Of a stretch of 64,000 nt of DNA, positions 1 through 11,179 are shown piece after piece. Under the pieces are notes generated by a model. It made no database searches, was not told where the DNA came from, and saw nothing but the letters and a program-made list of their open reading frames with translations. This DNA comes from Styela clava (taxonomy: Eukaryota; Chordata; Ascidiacea; Stolidobranchia; Styelidae). Numbering within the stretch: position 1 is the first letter of the stretch; each line of letters starts with the position of its first letter. A program made the position numbers and the translations under genes. The DNA lies in assembly GCF_964204865.1 (NCBI RefSeq), contig NC_135263.1, forward strand, positions 18,707,426 to 18,771,425. The letters are read 5' to 3'.

Positions 1-28
1 TCTTACTTTTCTTTTTTTCCAAATTTTC

Positions 29-125
29 GGTACTCCCGAAGTTTGTGAACCAAGATGGCGGACACCGGTACACATACTATAAGTTCCGGTGTCCGCCATC
101 TTGGTTCACATACTTTGGGAGTACC
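29..125. mobile_element. 97-bp palindromic MITE
   Basis: The two arms are near-perfect inverted repeats. They begin ggtactcccgaag and end ctttgggagtacc, separated by a loop of about 17 bp. The flanks aaattttc (21-28) and aaatttgc (126-133) match at 7 of 8 bases, which suggests an 8-bp hAT-like target duplication. Each arm contains ccaagatggcgg, which resembles the YY1 consensus. The element lies in the intron upstream of the first visible receptor exon. Positions 134-661 hold no other recognisable feature. Confidence 0.75.
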
Positions 126-661
126 AAATTTGCTTGAGTCACATTATTTTATTCAAAAGTAATTCATAGGAATACTTTCATAAGATATAAAAAAAAACTA
201 TATTCTGCCACATTTGTCCGCCTCCGCCACACTTGTCACCGATCTTTTAGGTAAACAAGACTTTCTTATCCATATATTTGATTAATATCATCTCCAAATT
301 TTATTACCAAATATATTCACAAATATAATATATAATTGCACAACAAGTATGAAACACGAACAAACGGCAAGTTGAGACTGGAACATATTGCCTCCGAATT
401 ATATATTATTCAGATGAAATAGTTCTCTTAGATACATATATATAAAAATATATTTAGATGGCTATGAAAGAAAAAAAACCTTAAGTCGAACAAGATCGAG
501 ATCTAATTATTCCGAATTTAACCATTGCAATACCCGCAGATTATTTAAACCAGAATCGCTTCGCTAGTACTTTCTTTTTCATTTCAAAATATACGCACAC
601 AACCCAAATACACGCAATTTTGTGCTAGAGCTATAGAATAGCAATCTCATTATTTTTTCAG

Positions 662-2380
662 CACATCGACTGTTAAACTGATTTGTGACAAAGGCACCAG
701 CACTAATCAGCTCACAGCACAAGGACCAGATGCAACGTTTTACAACTATGTAAGTAAAAATTTATAAAAGCAAAATTAACTGAACGAAACAGGGCTATCT
801 TAAACCAAGTTTCTTGTATAATAAAGCTGTATTGGCATTGTGGAGATGCTGAAATTTCTTACGTCAATGTAAACACACTCTTTTAAACGAATAAAAAGCT
901 AATGCAAATTGAACAAACAAAAAAATTAACACAGATAAAATTCTGTAATGTTTAGTGCTTTATTAGGCATTTTCAAAACTTCACTCTAAACAATTAGACT
1001 AGAAGATGACTAATGATTTTTTTTTTTATATTAAAAAGAACTTCCAATTTTCTGGGCCTGCATTGTGCCCTGTTCGTAACGGGGGAGGTGGTTTGAGTGG
1101 AGGATCAATTTTTCTAATTATGTGAGTTATGCGTTTATTTTGTTTCAATCTTATACTCACGCAACGATTGCAAGATTGTTTTTAGGCCGAGGTCGGGACA
1201 AAATTTCCATTCATCTATCTTATTAGGCTACTTCATGTAGTTTTATTTTACAGTCATCTACCCATCAATCATAGAAAGAAAAAAACATTAAATGAGTAAA
1301 TTCAGTCAAATTTGGTCTACAGAAAACATAAAATTTCCTAAGACGGTCTGACAGCCTAAATATATCTCCCGACAAACGTAGCTGTATTAGAATTAAAATA
1401 CTAGTGGAGTATGCTTTCCTACGTTCTGCAAATAATGCAGTCAATTCACATTTGTAATGTATTTATCTGGCAGAGTTTTTGTTGTATTATTCATGTACCT
1501 CGTATGTGGAATTATTTATAAGAAAACAAGAACAGATGCAACAGGATCTGACTTGATTCCAAACAAGGACTTTTGGTCCTCTATACCTGGATTAATAAAG
1601 GTAGATATTGATTTTAAACAGATAAAATACAGGAGAATATTACTAATTATCAGAATATATGTACACATCTAGATACACTTTTCCAACCTACTTGGAGAAA
1701 AACAAGCAATTAATATTCCAGTTTAGTGTAATCGTAATGTCGATTGGGCTTCTGTGGGACCAACTACTCATCCCTATATTATGATGTCGCGCTTGCGGAT
1801 CTTGCCACATACAAATACAAACCTGTAAATTTCTGTAACGTTCCGTCTGAACAAAGTCGGACTTCCCCAGAGGAACATAATTTACTGCATGCATATTTGA
1901 ACAATGAGCTGGTACTTCAGTGGTCGACAGTAACTTTTCTCAGGTATCACTCCCTGTACTCTTGACTCTGTGCGCGTGTTCTTTCTTTGGGCATTTTTTA
2001 GATATGTAGACGTACCTTCACAAACCCAATAACATGTTTCCTCATAAGTTTTCCTTGAAGCTCGTAATTAAATAGAAACTAATTTTTATGATATAAATAA
2101 TCTGGTGGATGTAAATTTTGGGTGCAAAGAGGAATTTATAGCCTGTGGAGCGTACGGTCCAAGTGTTTAATTGCAATGATTTTTATGCTCATATTTCATA
2201 AAACAAAATTATCTTTACCATTGTTGGTGTCAATTAATTATTGTGCTAATTAATACTTCCAGTGTTTACTACAACATATCATACTGGAACAACATATTAC
2301 CGTTTCATTTACAGGATGGCGTGATGTTTCTTGTGTACAAGTGCAAAGGTACCGAAAAACCTGACTACGACAATATATGA
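662..2380 (+). CDS. Cation-dependent mannose-6-phosphate receptor-like protein, copy 1 (3' part)
   Basis: Four exons are visible: 662-749, 1039-1121, 1474-1600 and 2315-2380 (stop TGA). All have AG/GT borders, with phases and sizes equal to exons 4-7 of the complete copy at 7102-10322, except that the second is one codon shorter. The encoded part covers the end of the lectin (MRH) domain with FSGPALCP, a transmembrane segment (VVLFMYLVCGIIY), the juxtamembrane stretch ending FWSSIPGLIK that matches the GAKG..FW..L.NL region of vertebrate CD-M6PR, and a short cytosolic tail ending DYDNI. YDNI fits the YxxPhi endosomal sorting signal. The family carries acid hydrolases from Golgi to endosome. 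The 5' exons, including the signal peptide, lie off the left edge or were not found. Family identity is recognised from the protein pattern; function is inferred. Confidence 0.82.
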
Positions 2381-2560
2381 AGCGTGTGATAATTGCCGAG
2401 ACTTTTGTGATGAGTACAAAAGATAAACCAATACGATATTTCCAATGAATTTTATATAGAATTTTGTTTGCGCGGAGATATTGATTTGATCCGCTCTTTT
2501 ATCTGATTGATTGAAGCAGATATATGCCATAGTCCGTTGCCGATCGTTCATTTCACTACC

Positions 2561-2566
2561 AATAAA
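2561..2566 (+). promoter_or_regulatory. Candidate polyadenylation signal of receptor copy 1
   Basis: AATAAA lies about 180 bases after the stop codon of receptor copy 1. The position is plausible, but the base composition makes chance hits common. Confidence 0.4.
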
Positions 2567-4702
2567 TCTATATTATTCAGCGATACGGAATATTCTTTAT
2601 GTTCATTTTAATTAAAGATAGTATGTAAAATAGTTTTTTTTTAAAATGCTTATGCATAGTACGTTGATTAGTTGTGTCTACGCATTTTATACGACTCGAT
2701 ATCATTTTATCAAACGTTCAAAGTATACTAAGTGATTCAAGAGTCTTGCTGCACACAAACACACGTATATTTCTGTAACTTAACGTTTCCTCTTCATCTT
2801 TATATATTAACTGTTCAAAGGAGCAAACGGTCGTTGTAAGTCAAATCCAACGATCAAAAGCATATTATTAGCGCAGTAGCCTTACTATAATAATTATTTG
2901 AAGCGTTGGGAAAATTGCATAGAAATTATGAATTGTGGGTAGTTCTGGGAGACATCTGATAATGATTTGCAATATATCCGGTATTAAAATTCGATAAAAT
3001 ATATCAGGCAACAAAGAATTAGCTTCATTAAAAAGTTCGAATAAGTGGTAGCTTGCTTAGCTAATATATCCATATGTTCATTTTTTAAACCGCCGTATAA
3101 ATTATCAAAGAATTGGGATAGAGATGTTCTGTCAAAGACATCATCGGGACATCGACTTGTTTGCTCAAACCCTCCACTAAAATAAGATCGATATAACGGC
3201 AATCATAGTTCCAGTATGACGAGGAGAGTTGAGAACTTCCTCTTGTATGAGAAGTGGTTTGGGTATTTTCTCAGTTAAATTAAATCTTGCTTTCGAGATT
3301 TAAAGTTTGTGACACAATTTTCCGAACTTGAAACAGCAACAAAGGCTATGACAAAAACATTAGAAATGTCATATTCGGTTACAAATTTCTGATTATCTAG
3401 TTTTAAGGTTTGGATTACAGAATTGAAGCCTTGTTTATAAAATATCTTCACCACTAGCTCAGTGTTATTACCAAAAGAGTCACAGTGTTCTCCCTAAAAA
3501 TCGCGTTCGGTTTTCAATATAGTTATCCTAGTATGAGGGCTGCAACGTTTAAACCAATTTATTTATTATATCGTTTTGAACGCACTGCCTTTTCGCTTAA
3601 CTTATTCGCCAGAAGATACTATTTTTGTACGAGGTTCTGAACGCGGAATGGATTAGACACTGCGATATGATTATTCGACGGCAAAACACTGATTAATTTT
3701 CCAATATCATCCGCTACAATACTATATATATATATAGCTAGTTAAACTTGAGCATGTGTATGTATGTGTTTTTTATCCAATCTGCGTATTTGCATTTCCA
3801 TTTAGGTACGTGCAAATTCAATCTGCGACTAATTTATCTAATCCCGCAGTATGAATTACAAATTTGGCAGATGAACAGATATTGAGGATCCTATTCATTT
3901 GATCAGAAATTTTGCCAGTATCTGAACGGTCCTGAAACGAAAACGATGTGTAAATAAAAAAATATGAATTATGTAGAACCGCGTAACATCTCACAGAGGT
4001 ACAACAATAAAGGTTTCGAAAAAATCATAGACATATGCACGAGCTGCTGGGAGTCCACTGCAAACGTTACTGCGTCAGCCATTCATATGCTTAGATGAAT
4101 CTTTTTGATTTATTGGCAAATATCCATCGGCCGTAGCCCGCAAATAAGGAGGTCGAGGCAGAGTCAAGATTTGTCTCATAAAGAGTGTATTAAGCTATTC
4201 GTACTCCTGAAAACCACTTTATATAATGGTCCAATATTCGATCAATATGATAATCTTTTCTCCGGATTAGGTTTGATTAGTAGATATTAATATGAAAGAT
4301 ATTCCAAAGATAGATCAAAAAACCATACGACATTCTTTGAAATCGGAACTCGGTCGAATAAAAAAAATTATGGGATAAAGAAAGTAAATACTTCTACTGA
4401 GTGGGTTGATAGCACAGCCATGATGCAAAAAAAAACAAGCTTAGAATTTGCATTGATCTAACTGATTTAAAAGAGGCAATCAAAAATTTTCATTTATTTA
4501 TGCAGTCAATTGAAGGTGATGTCAGATGCATGCCCAGTGCTAAATTCTCAGTGTTTTAGACGTAAATTATGGTTTTTATATGCGGTTACTTATTTGACGA
4601 AATTCATTCTAAATTTATTTCATATATTTTCTTATTTGCGTAATCTGTTGGAGAAATGTGTTAATTGACATGAGAACATGTGCATAGTAATCATATGATG
4701 AC
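2567..4702. other. Intergenic stretch without recognisable gene
   Basis: This stretch lies between the two receptor copies and upstream of a retrotransposon fragment. The small ORFs (for example 2984-3202 on the - strand and 4105-4290 on the + strand) show no family motif I recognise. A short TA run sits near 3721-3738. Confidence 0.5.
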
Positions 4703-5034
4703 TTGGAATCTGGAATAACAGCTACTCCGATGCTAGAATATTTTGATCGAACACAGCCAGTAACACTTTCTGTAGATTCTGACACAAAAAGAGTGGGTGC
4801 CGTTTTAATACAGGATGAAAAGCCTGATGCGTATGCGTCAAAATCGTTGACTAAATGTCAACAGCGAGATGTTGGCAAGTACTTTTGACTGCGAACGTTT
4901 CAACAATTACTTGTTTGGTCAAAAGATCGTAAATGTTGAATTCGACCATAAAACATCGGACATATTAAAATATGTTGATGAAGTAAATGCAATGTGTACC
5001 AGCTCGATTGCAGAAATTGATTTTGAATAATAAT
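4703..5034 (+). pseudogene. Ty3/gypsy reverse transcriptase connection/RNase H fragment
   Basis: The first frame (4703-4888) shows the hallmark start of a Ty3/gypsy RNase H domain: the LEYFD..QPVTLSVD motif, then GAVLIQD, then AYASKSLT. After a frameshift near 4888 the reading continues as CERFNNYLFG and a DHKTSDI motif, and ends with VPARLQKLIL near 5030. The order and spacing are those of a gypsy pol polyprotein. No protease, full reverse transcriptase, integrase or LTRs were found nearby, so this is an isolated fragment without coding capacity. It lies between the two receptor genes. Confidence 0.8.
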
Positions 5035-5485
5035 AATAATAAATTACAGTTGATATTTATAGTCTCTTTTATGTTTATCAATTTAATAGAAATGTTTGAC
5101 GTTTTTAATTCTTCTGTGTTTCAGGCTAAATTGCTGGCCTGGTTCAGGATTTTTTTGAATCATCGCTTTAAAATTTGTATATAAGGAAGTCATTCCATCG
5201 TTACGAAAAGTGATCCTGGCCGATTAATTTAAAAACAACAATTTTAATAATAATTTCTTATCATTCTAACGTTTTCGGCTATATTCATTAGAAGAATAAA
5301 AAATAATATTATAAATCAATCGCTCATTCTTATATTGAATAACGAAACAAGAAAAATATACCAGTATTTTTATAAAAAGTATAAGGTTCCTAATACTCAA
5401 CAATATCTAAGAATCAATGTATGATGAAAAATACCAAGTACTCAATAAACTGGTGATGTTTAAAACATTACAGGATTATTTATAT
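5035..5485. other. AT-rich stretch, nothing recognised
   Basis: The stretch lies between the gypsy fragment and a hAT-like element. It is AT-rich with no coding pattern or repeat that I can support. Confidence 0.4.
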
Positions 5486-5493
5486 GTTGTATG

Positions 5494-6257
5494 TAGGGCT
5501 GGGCATTTTCAAAACATTGGTGTTTCGAAATCGAAACGAAATTTTGTCTTTGAAACGAAATCGAACCGAAACAAATGTCACCATTATTACACATCGAATT
5601 TAATATACAATAGCAGGCATTTCCATAAATTAAATATACAAAAAACAATTTCGAGCGCTTGAAATGAAAAGCACCTCATGCTTCAAGTTATTCTTTGGCT
5701 TCTGCTTGATGACAAAACAGTGACCAAATAACACAAGAATAATACGAGAACAGTAGAAGCTTGTATATGTAAATAAAAGAAAACTGGCGATCAATTAAAA
5801 AAACGTGAGAGCAAGGTAGTCTCTTTACTCTGGTTAATTATAGCATGCAGTCAAATTAGAATTTCCCTCTCAAAAACGTATTTCTACCTGTTTCCTTGAT
5901 GCTTAATCGGGCCCCGGTTCTCTAGCAACATGGCTCGCAGTCGAGAAGACTCTTCCACATGAAGTTGTGGTTACTGGAACTGATAGATATTTAAAGCAAG
6001 TGGTGTCAATTGGGGTAACACATTTTATTATCACGTCGCCATGTGATTGTATCAATGTTAGTGGCATATTATCTCATGTATTTTTAATAGGGCTCACTTG
6101 CTACTGAAAAAAAATTGAAATAATTTCGACAAAAGTGAAAGTCAAAACGTGATACCTTGACGAATTTAAGTTTATATTTGCCATGACGTCATAATATCCG
6201 TTTCGAAATTTAAAACAGCGCTGTTTCGACATCAGTGTTTCGAAACGCACAGCCCTA
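5494..6257. mobile_element. hAT-like non-autonomous element (764 bp)
   Basis: The terminal inverted repeats begin tagggctgggcattttc on the left and, reverse-complemented, tagggctgtgcgtttcg on the right. Both continue into a gtttcgaaa-rich subterminal region. The flanks gttgtatg (5486-5493) and gttgaatg (6258-6265) match at 7 of 8 bases, as expected for an 8-bp hAT target duplication. No transposase reading frame was recognised inside. Confidence 0.75.
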
Positions 6258-6720
6258 GTTGAATGTAGAAGGATTTGGTATTAATCACGAAAACAGTGAG
6301 AAAATTTATTGAGAAATGCTTCAATTGAACTGATGTATTACGTCTGAATATTTAAAACGACAATAATAAATTAATGATATATATCAAGTATTCATTAAAT
6401 TAATAAATTTAGATTGTAATTTATTAGGGCTATGAACTTTTCCTAACAATTTCACTAAATCCTGAATTTCGATTGAAGCATTACAAGAATTGAATATTCC
6501 GATTGTGGCACTAATCTTATGTTATTCATCTAAAACAGTAAAACGGGGACAACCTCCTAATATTTGTTACAGGTTTTGGATTTCAACTTAATAAGAAGAA
6601 TTTTAAACATTGATAAAAATAAATCCTGATAAAATTAATAATATGATGAAATTTTTACATCTGCAATAGAAAGATTTCAAAAAAGTAATAAATAATTCTT
6701 TATTTTACATTTTCCAAACA

Positions 6721-6926
6721 GGATAGTATAGGATTTACATATTTATCCTAGGGAAAACCGCTAGGACGGCTTAATCATGTGGCGAACCACGTCCGGTTAC
6801 CAGTTCATGTCAAGTATGGGATTAGTTAGCCAGTTATTTGTCGCAGATACATGGACTTTATGTTGAAGAAAGTCGTAACAGACCAGCGATTACGTGAACC
6901 ACCGTACGGTTCATGGCTGAACGGAC
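6721..6926 (-). repeat. SINE fragment (body only)
   Basis: This shares the body of the tRNA-derived SINE at 41640-42006, including gtccggttaccag, catgtcaagtatgggatt, agttagccagtt and gtgaaccacc. The tRNA-like head is missing. It lies about 175 bases upstream of the start codon of receptor copy 2. Confidence 0.6.
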
Positions 6927-7101
6927 TTGACGTGTCACATGCTACTGATATTTGACTTATCTAACATTATATGAATTGTGAGTGTTGACTGCAAAGAGTT
7001 GCATAATCAAATAATATTTAACAAGAAAGAACAAACAATGTAGCGATATGGTCCAATGTTGAGTTCATTTCACCCGTTGCGTTATCTGCAAGCCGTATAG
7101 C

Positions 7102-10100
7102 ATGGTAACCACTGACCTTTTATTCTGCTTTATTATTGTCATTGTGTCTTCAATTAAAATTGCATACACGCACAAGACCTGCAGACATGGAGACATCGAC
7201 ACGTGTAGGTGTGACCTTGTCAACGGTAGTGGTGTCATCGACATTTCTTTCGGTAATCAGGATGAAACTCCCCTGTAAGTATATAAACACTTAATACGAA
7301 CAAAATTAGGTTACTTCTTTTTGTTATCCATTCCAAAATATCTGTTTTGAAATAAGTTTTATTTTTACTTGTTGGTTTAAAACAACATTGTTTGAACAAT
7401 ATAACTCATTATTTCGACCCGCTCAGGAAGCGGTCTTATATCTTCTCTGGTTGATAAAACACAGTGGGCACCAGCGACATACCCAGGCCCCAGATGCGGC
7501 TTTCCGGCAGCTGTAAACGTACAGTCATATAAGCCGCACTATTTCTTTTTACGTCGGCGTGTTTGTATTTTAATGCATATTCAGTTTATTGCTGCTGCAT
7601 AGGCTGAAATTTTGTTTGTATTCACTTTCACTAATACTGTTATTTCTCTCGCAATTCACACTTATTTTTATCCGAATTTCAGCCTTTTCAGTAACCTACT
7701 ATTGTTATTTTTTCAAAAAATATTAAGACACAAAAGTGTTTTTAAAAGGACCTACATGTTTAAGAACAGGCAGTTATTTCTTGTTGACAACAAAACCATA
7801 AATGTCTTCATGTGTCCTGATATGATAATTATTTGAACAATGAGAACAAATAATTTAATATTTATCCAGTATACCAAGTTCATTTTCATTATCGAACAAT
7901 AACTCGCTATATTTCTGCCAAGTGTTGCCGGTTAAAAGCTTTTGTTTTTAAGAAATAAAGTGGGGAAGTACAAAGTTAAAATCTTAGATTTACAGCCTGC
8001 ACTCCATACTATTCAGATACAAAGATTTGAAAGGTCCGGACAACACATACGCATACAACCCATGTTACGCATTTTCGTCAGACGACGGTATCACTGGACT
8101 TGCGGTAAAGATATTGACTTATGTTATTCTCCGAAAGGGAAGTTGTTGTAATGGAAAGAGAGCCCCAAAAATTAAGAATGAGTGAAGTGAATCGGCTGCT
8201 TTTCGAATTTTTCTAGCATTCGTTTTTTATATGTTTGCTAATGGGCTCACAGAAGTCATGTAATTTCATTTTAATTTAGCATTGTCATGTCTACCCTCCG
8301 GAACAACGCAATTTTAGTTTTATTCCTTTAATTGTGCGTAATATTTGAGTATAATAGTTGAAGTGGTCTACTACCAACCAATGAAAAAAACATATGACTG
8401 TTTTACTTAAAATTGCTCGGGTGAAACTCACAAATAACTTCAGTATATATTATTACATATATATTGAACTTATGCGTAAAAAATTTTCAGGCACTTGGAA
8501 ATGATGGATATGGTAATTTTGGCGTTGGACAACAAAAAGGAGCTTCCTGGAACACCGACGAAAGTGGCTCCCTGTTTATACTCTACTCCTCAGGAGACAA
8601 ATACTTGTAAGATTAATATTTTGATAACTATGCAATCATTTTCGATCCTTATTATCAATATATCTATTTATGGTGAATACAAAACTGTCTTTATTGTATT
8701 GTACATATTGCCAAGCATATTGTTGGGGGCAGAAGAAACTTACACATATCTTCAAATATTTTTTGTATTCAGCATAGCCTACCCTTGATTCTCGAATATG
8801 ATTAAATAAATTATTCGATGAAAAAGCGCTCACATGCGCATTAAAAGTGAATATATCATTCAACCCGAACAATTTTACCGGATTTCTTTCAACTTAATTA
8901 AAATAAAATTTCAAAATCATGTACATTTGTAATTGAGAATGTCAAACTCTTTTTTGGCTATCCTTGAGACAGTAAATTACAAAAAAAAAATTAAAATTAA
9001 CCCAGAAAAATGGTGGTAGAAAAAATAGCAGAGGTGCAAACACAGTTGTTTTAGGTACGAAAATTTGTCAATATTGGTCAAGGTAATCGTAAACTTGACC
9101 TCCATCTAACTCAGATCGTCGATCATAGGGAAGCAGCAAACCTTTAACGCTGCCTGTGCCACTGTAATATCAAAATGAGTATATTTAGAATATATCTTGT
9201 ATAATTTTACAGCAATTCAACTGTTAATCTGTTCTGTGATGACCAAAAAACTTCAAATGATGTCATAGCACAAGGAACCGATAATACCTACACAAATTAT
9301 GTAATGTATACGTGTTGTTAGAATACGAAGGCCAAGCTTTTAGTAAAGATTCTTGACAATGGCGAAAACGTTGAAAGTTTCTTCATCTTCTGACCTATAT
9401 TCAAAATTTTCGATTTTACTAACACTTTGTCCACTATTTTCAAATTATATATATATATATATATATTCTACGAGATGTTGCACATCTTTAGGTGTTTGAT
9501 TTTTCGGGACCAGCTTTGTGTCCGATTGTTGCGCCGGAAGATAATAAACTGAGCATCGGATCAATCTCATTAATATCGTGAGTTTACCTTCTTAAATGTA
9601 ATATATATATATATATATATACTAGAAAATGTGTGAATATATATTTCATTAGTTTTAATCTCGTCACTCTTGCTCTATGCTCATGGTTTTGGGATTACTT
9701 CATATGTTTAATTTACGAATAACGAAAATCTACTCCATTACTAGTCACTCATAGTTTTGGATATACCAACCAATGATATTATCATCCGTTTGTGTCCTAT
9801 AATAGCCAGGAGTAGAGTAATATGGTAGAAGAAGGTTCAACGTCGGAGATCAAGAATAATTGAAATAAGACTAAAACTATTAGGCCACGCAATTTCACAC
9901 ATTTTCGTCAAATTCCGCTGTAGGAAAACATGACTGTGTGCGATTATATATTTACAGGATTTCGGCGATATTTTTTGTTTATCTTGTCAGCGGAATAATA
10001 TACAAAAAGACGAGAACGGGTGCAACAGGCACTGACTTGATTCCTAATAAAAACTTCTGGAGTTCCATTCCCGGTCTGATTAAGGTATAACCGATTGAAT

Positions 10101-10322
10101 TCATTCAATTCACGGGATGAGATTTATGTTAAATGCAGTCACTTATTTTGTTGGCATTTATATATATTACTACATGCGTTGCGTCAAAGATTTAAAACCC
10201 GAAGTAAAATTATCTTTTTAATGCCGTTTTAAAAACGAATAATATTTTTTAAACAGGATGGCGCCAAGTTTTTAGTGAACAGATGCAAATATCGACCGGA
10301 GGCGGACTACGACAATATATAA
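7102..10322 (+). CDS. Cation-dependent mannose-6-phosphate receptor-like protein, copy 2 (complete)
   Basis: Seven exons: 7102-7274, 7996-8104, 8491-8606, 9213-9300, 9492-9577, 9958-10084 and 10257-10322 (stop TAA). Together they total 765 coding bases (254 residues; human CD-M6PR has 277). Intron phases alternate 2,0,2,0,2,0, all with AG/GT borders. The ATG at 7102 opens a hydrophobic signal peptide (LLFCFIIVIVSS). The MRH lectin domain follows, with GPDNTYAYNPCYAF, GASWNTDESGSLFILYSSGD, VNLFCDDQ and FSGPALCP; next come a transmembrane segment (IFFVYLVSGIIY), the conserved FWSSIPGLIK stretch, and a 22-residue tail ending DYDNI. The tail is much shorter than in vertebrates and lacks the acidic dileucine end, but YDNI fits YxxPhi. 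Likely role: Golgi-endosome sorting of glycoproteins. Arg and Glu residues used by vertebrate CD-M6PR for mannose-6-phosphate have no clear counterparts in my alignment, so ligand specificity is uncertain. Exon 2's right border is the least certain. Confidence 0.85.
9446..9466. repeat. TA microsatellite in receptor copy 2 intron
   Basis: A (TA)n run sits just upstream of exon 5. A second (TA)n run at about 9600-9620 follows the same exon, so exon 5 is flanked by two such tracts. Confidence 0.9.
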
Positions 10323-10721
10323 CAGAATTTGTGCTTCCTATGTTCCATGTCTAATATAATATTTTTACCATAATGAAGGAATGTATATTTTAAGGTTCTG
10401 GAGTTCAACAATTGTTACTAAAACTGCAAGTTGATACCTATTTTATATATTATCATTAAATATTGGGTTACAAATATATTTTTCTTGCGAAATTCCATTT
10501 CAAACCAGTCCAGATTTTACTCAACTGAATGGGAGTAAGAATTAGCTACAACTGATCAAAAAACATTCAGCAGAGGACGCAATGATATGGCAGACCACAT
10601 CAGGTGTCAGTAGTTTTTAATACGTCCCGGTGTCCCGCGCCATACATTCAAATGTTTTGGTATGGCAGTCATAAATATTTTTCATTTAATATTGACGCAA
10701 TTTGTTCAATTTATTTTTAAC
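10323..10721. other. Gap between receptor copy 2 and the next ORF
   Basis: This is the 3' flank of receptor copy 2. No coding pattern was recognised. The segment ends in a pyrimidine-rich tract and AG at 10720-10721, a good splice acceptor just before the next ORF. Confidence 0.45.
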
Positions 10722-10764
10722 AGAGACATTTATCATTTACTTGCTCACTTCAATAGATTCTAAT

Positions 10765-11016
10765 ATGGCGAACAAAAGTGCAAGTTTTCCCAATAAGTTG
10801 AATATTACTAAGGCTCGATTTGAATCAAGGTTTGCACGGTTATTTGCTCCATATTTATGGGGACCCTATGCATCAAACTGCCATATTATTTGCATCACCA
10901 TAATGGATGATTGTTGGAGGAAGCATAACTGCCAACGTGGTACGGTACCTGGAACACCCTGTGATAGTAAACAAGTGCAATTGGCAGTCAATTCGCTGAG
11001 GAGTGTATTGTCTTAA
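10765..11016 (+). CDS. Small protein of unknown function (about 83 residues)
   Basis: The reading frame is open from 10702, but the tttttaacag acceptor at 10712-10721 and the context favour the internal ATG at 10765. The product is basic near its N-terminus (ITKARFESRFARLF). It then carries a cysteine-rich segment with CHIICI, DDCWRKHNCQRG and PGTPC, which could suggest disulfides or metal binding. An AATAAA at 11111-11116 would serve as polyadenylation signal. The gene converges on the ZNF622 gene, with 163 bases between the stop codons. An acceptor with no upstream exon in view could mean a 5' UTR exon or spliced-leader trans-splicing. I do not recognise the family, and it may not be a gene. 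Confidence 0.4.
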   Translation: MANKSASFPNKLNITKARFESRFARLFAPYLWGPYASNCHIICITIMDDCWRKHNCQRGTVPGTPCDSKQVQLAVNSLRSVLS

Positions 11017-11179
11017 AGTGTTCATACTTTTATTAGAATGGTCCTGATTTAAAAGTTAGTTTGACTAAATTGAATATTCATCGCCAAACAAAGGTTAACT
11101 ACAGGATGACAATAAATTCATTGATTGGAATTGCAAATTATAGCCCCTGATTTTGCACAATTTGGCAAATTGTACAGAT

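Noticed and set aside
8101-8150. Exon 2 of receptor copy 2 extended to include CGKDIDLCYSPKG
   Set aside because: That stretch is in another frame than the upstream part of the exon. The GCG/GTAAAG border at 8104 keeps phase with exon 3.
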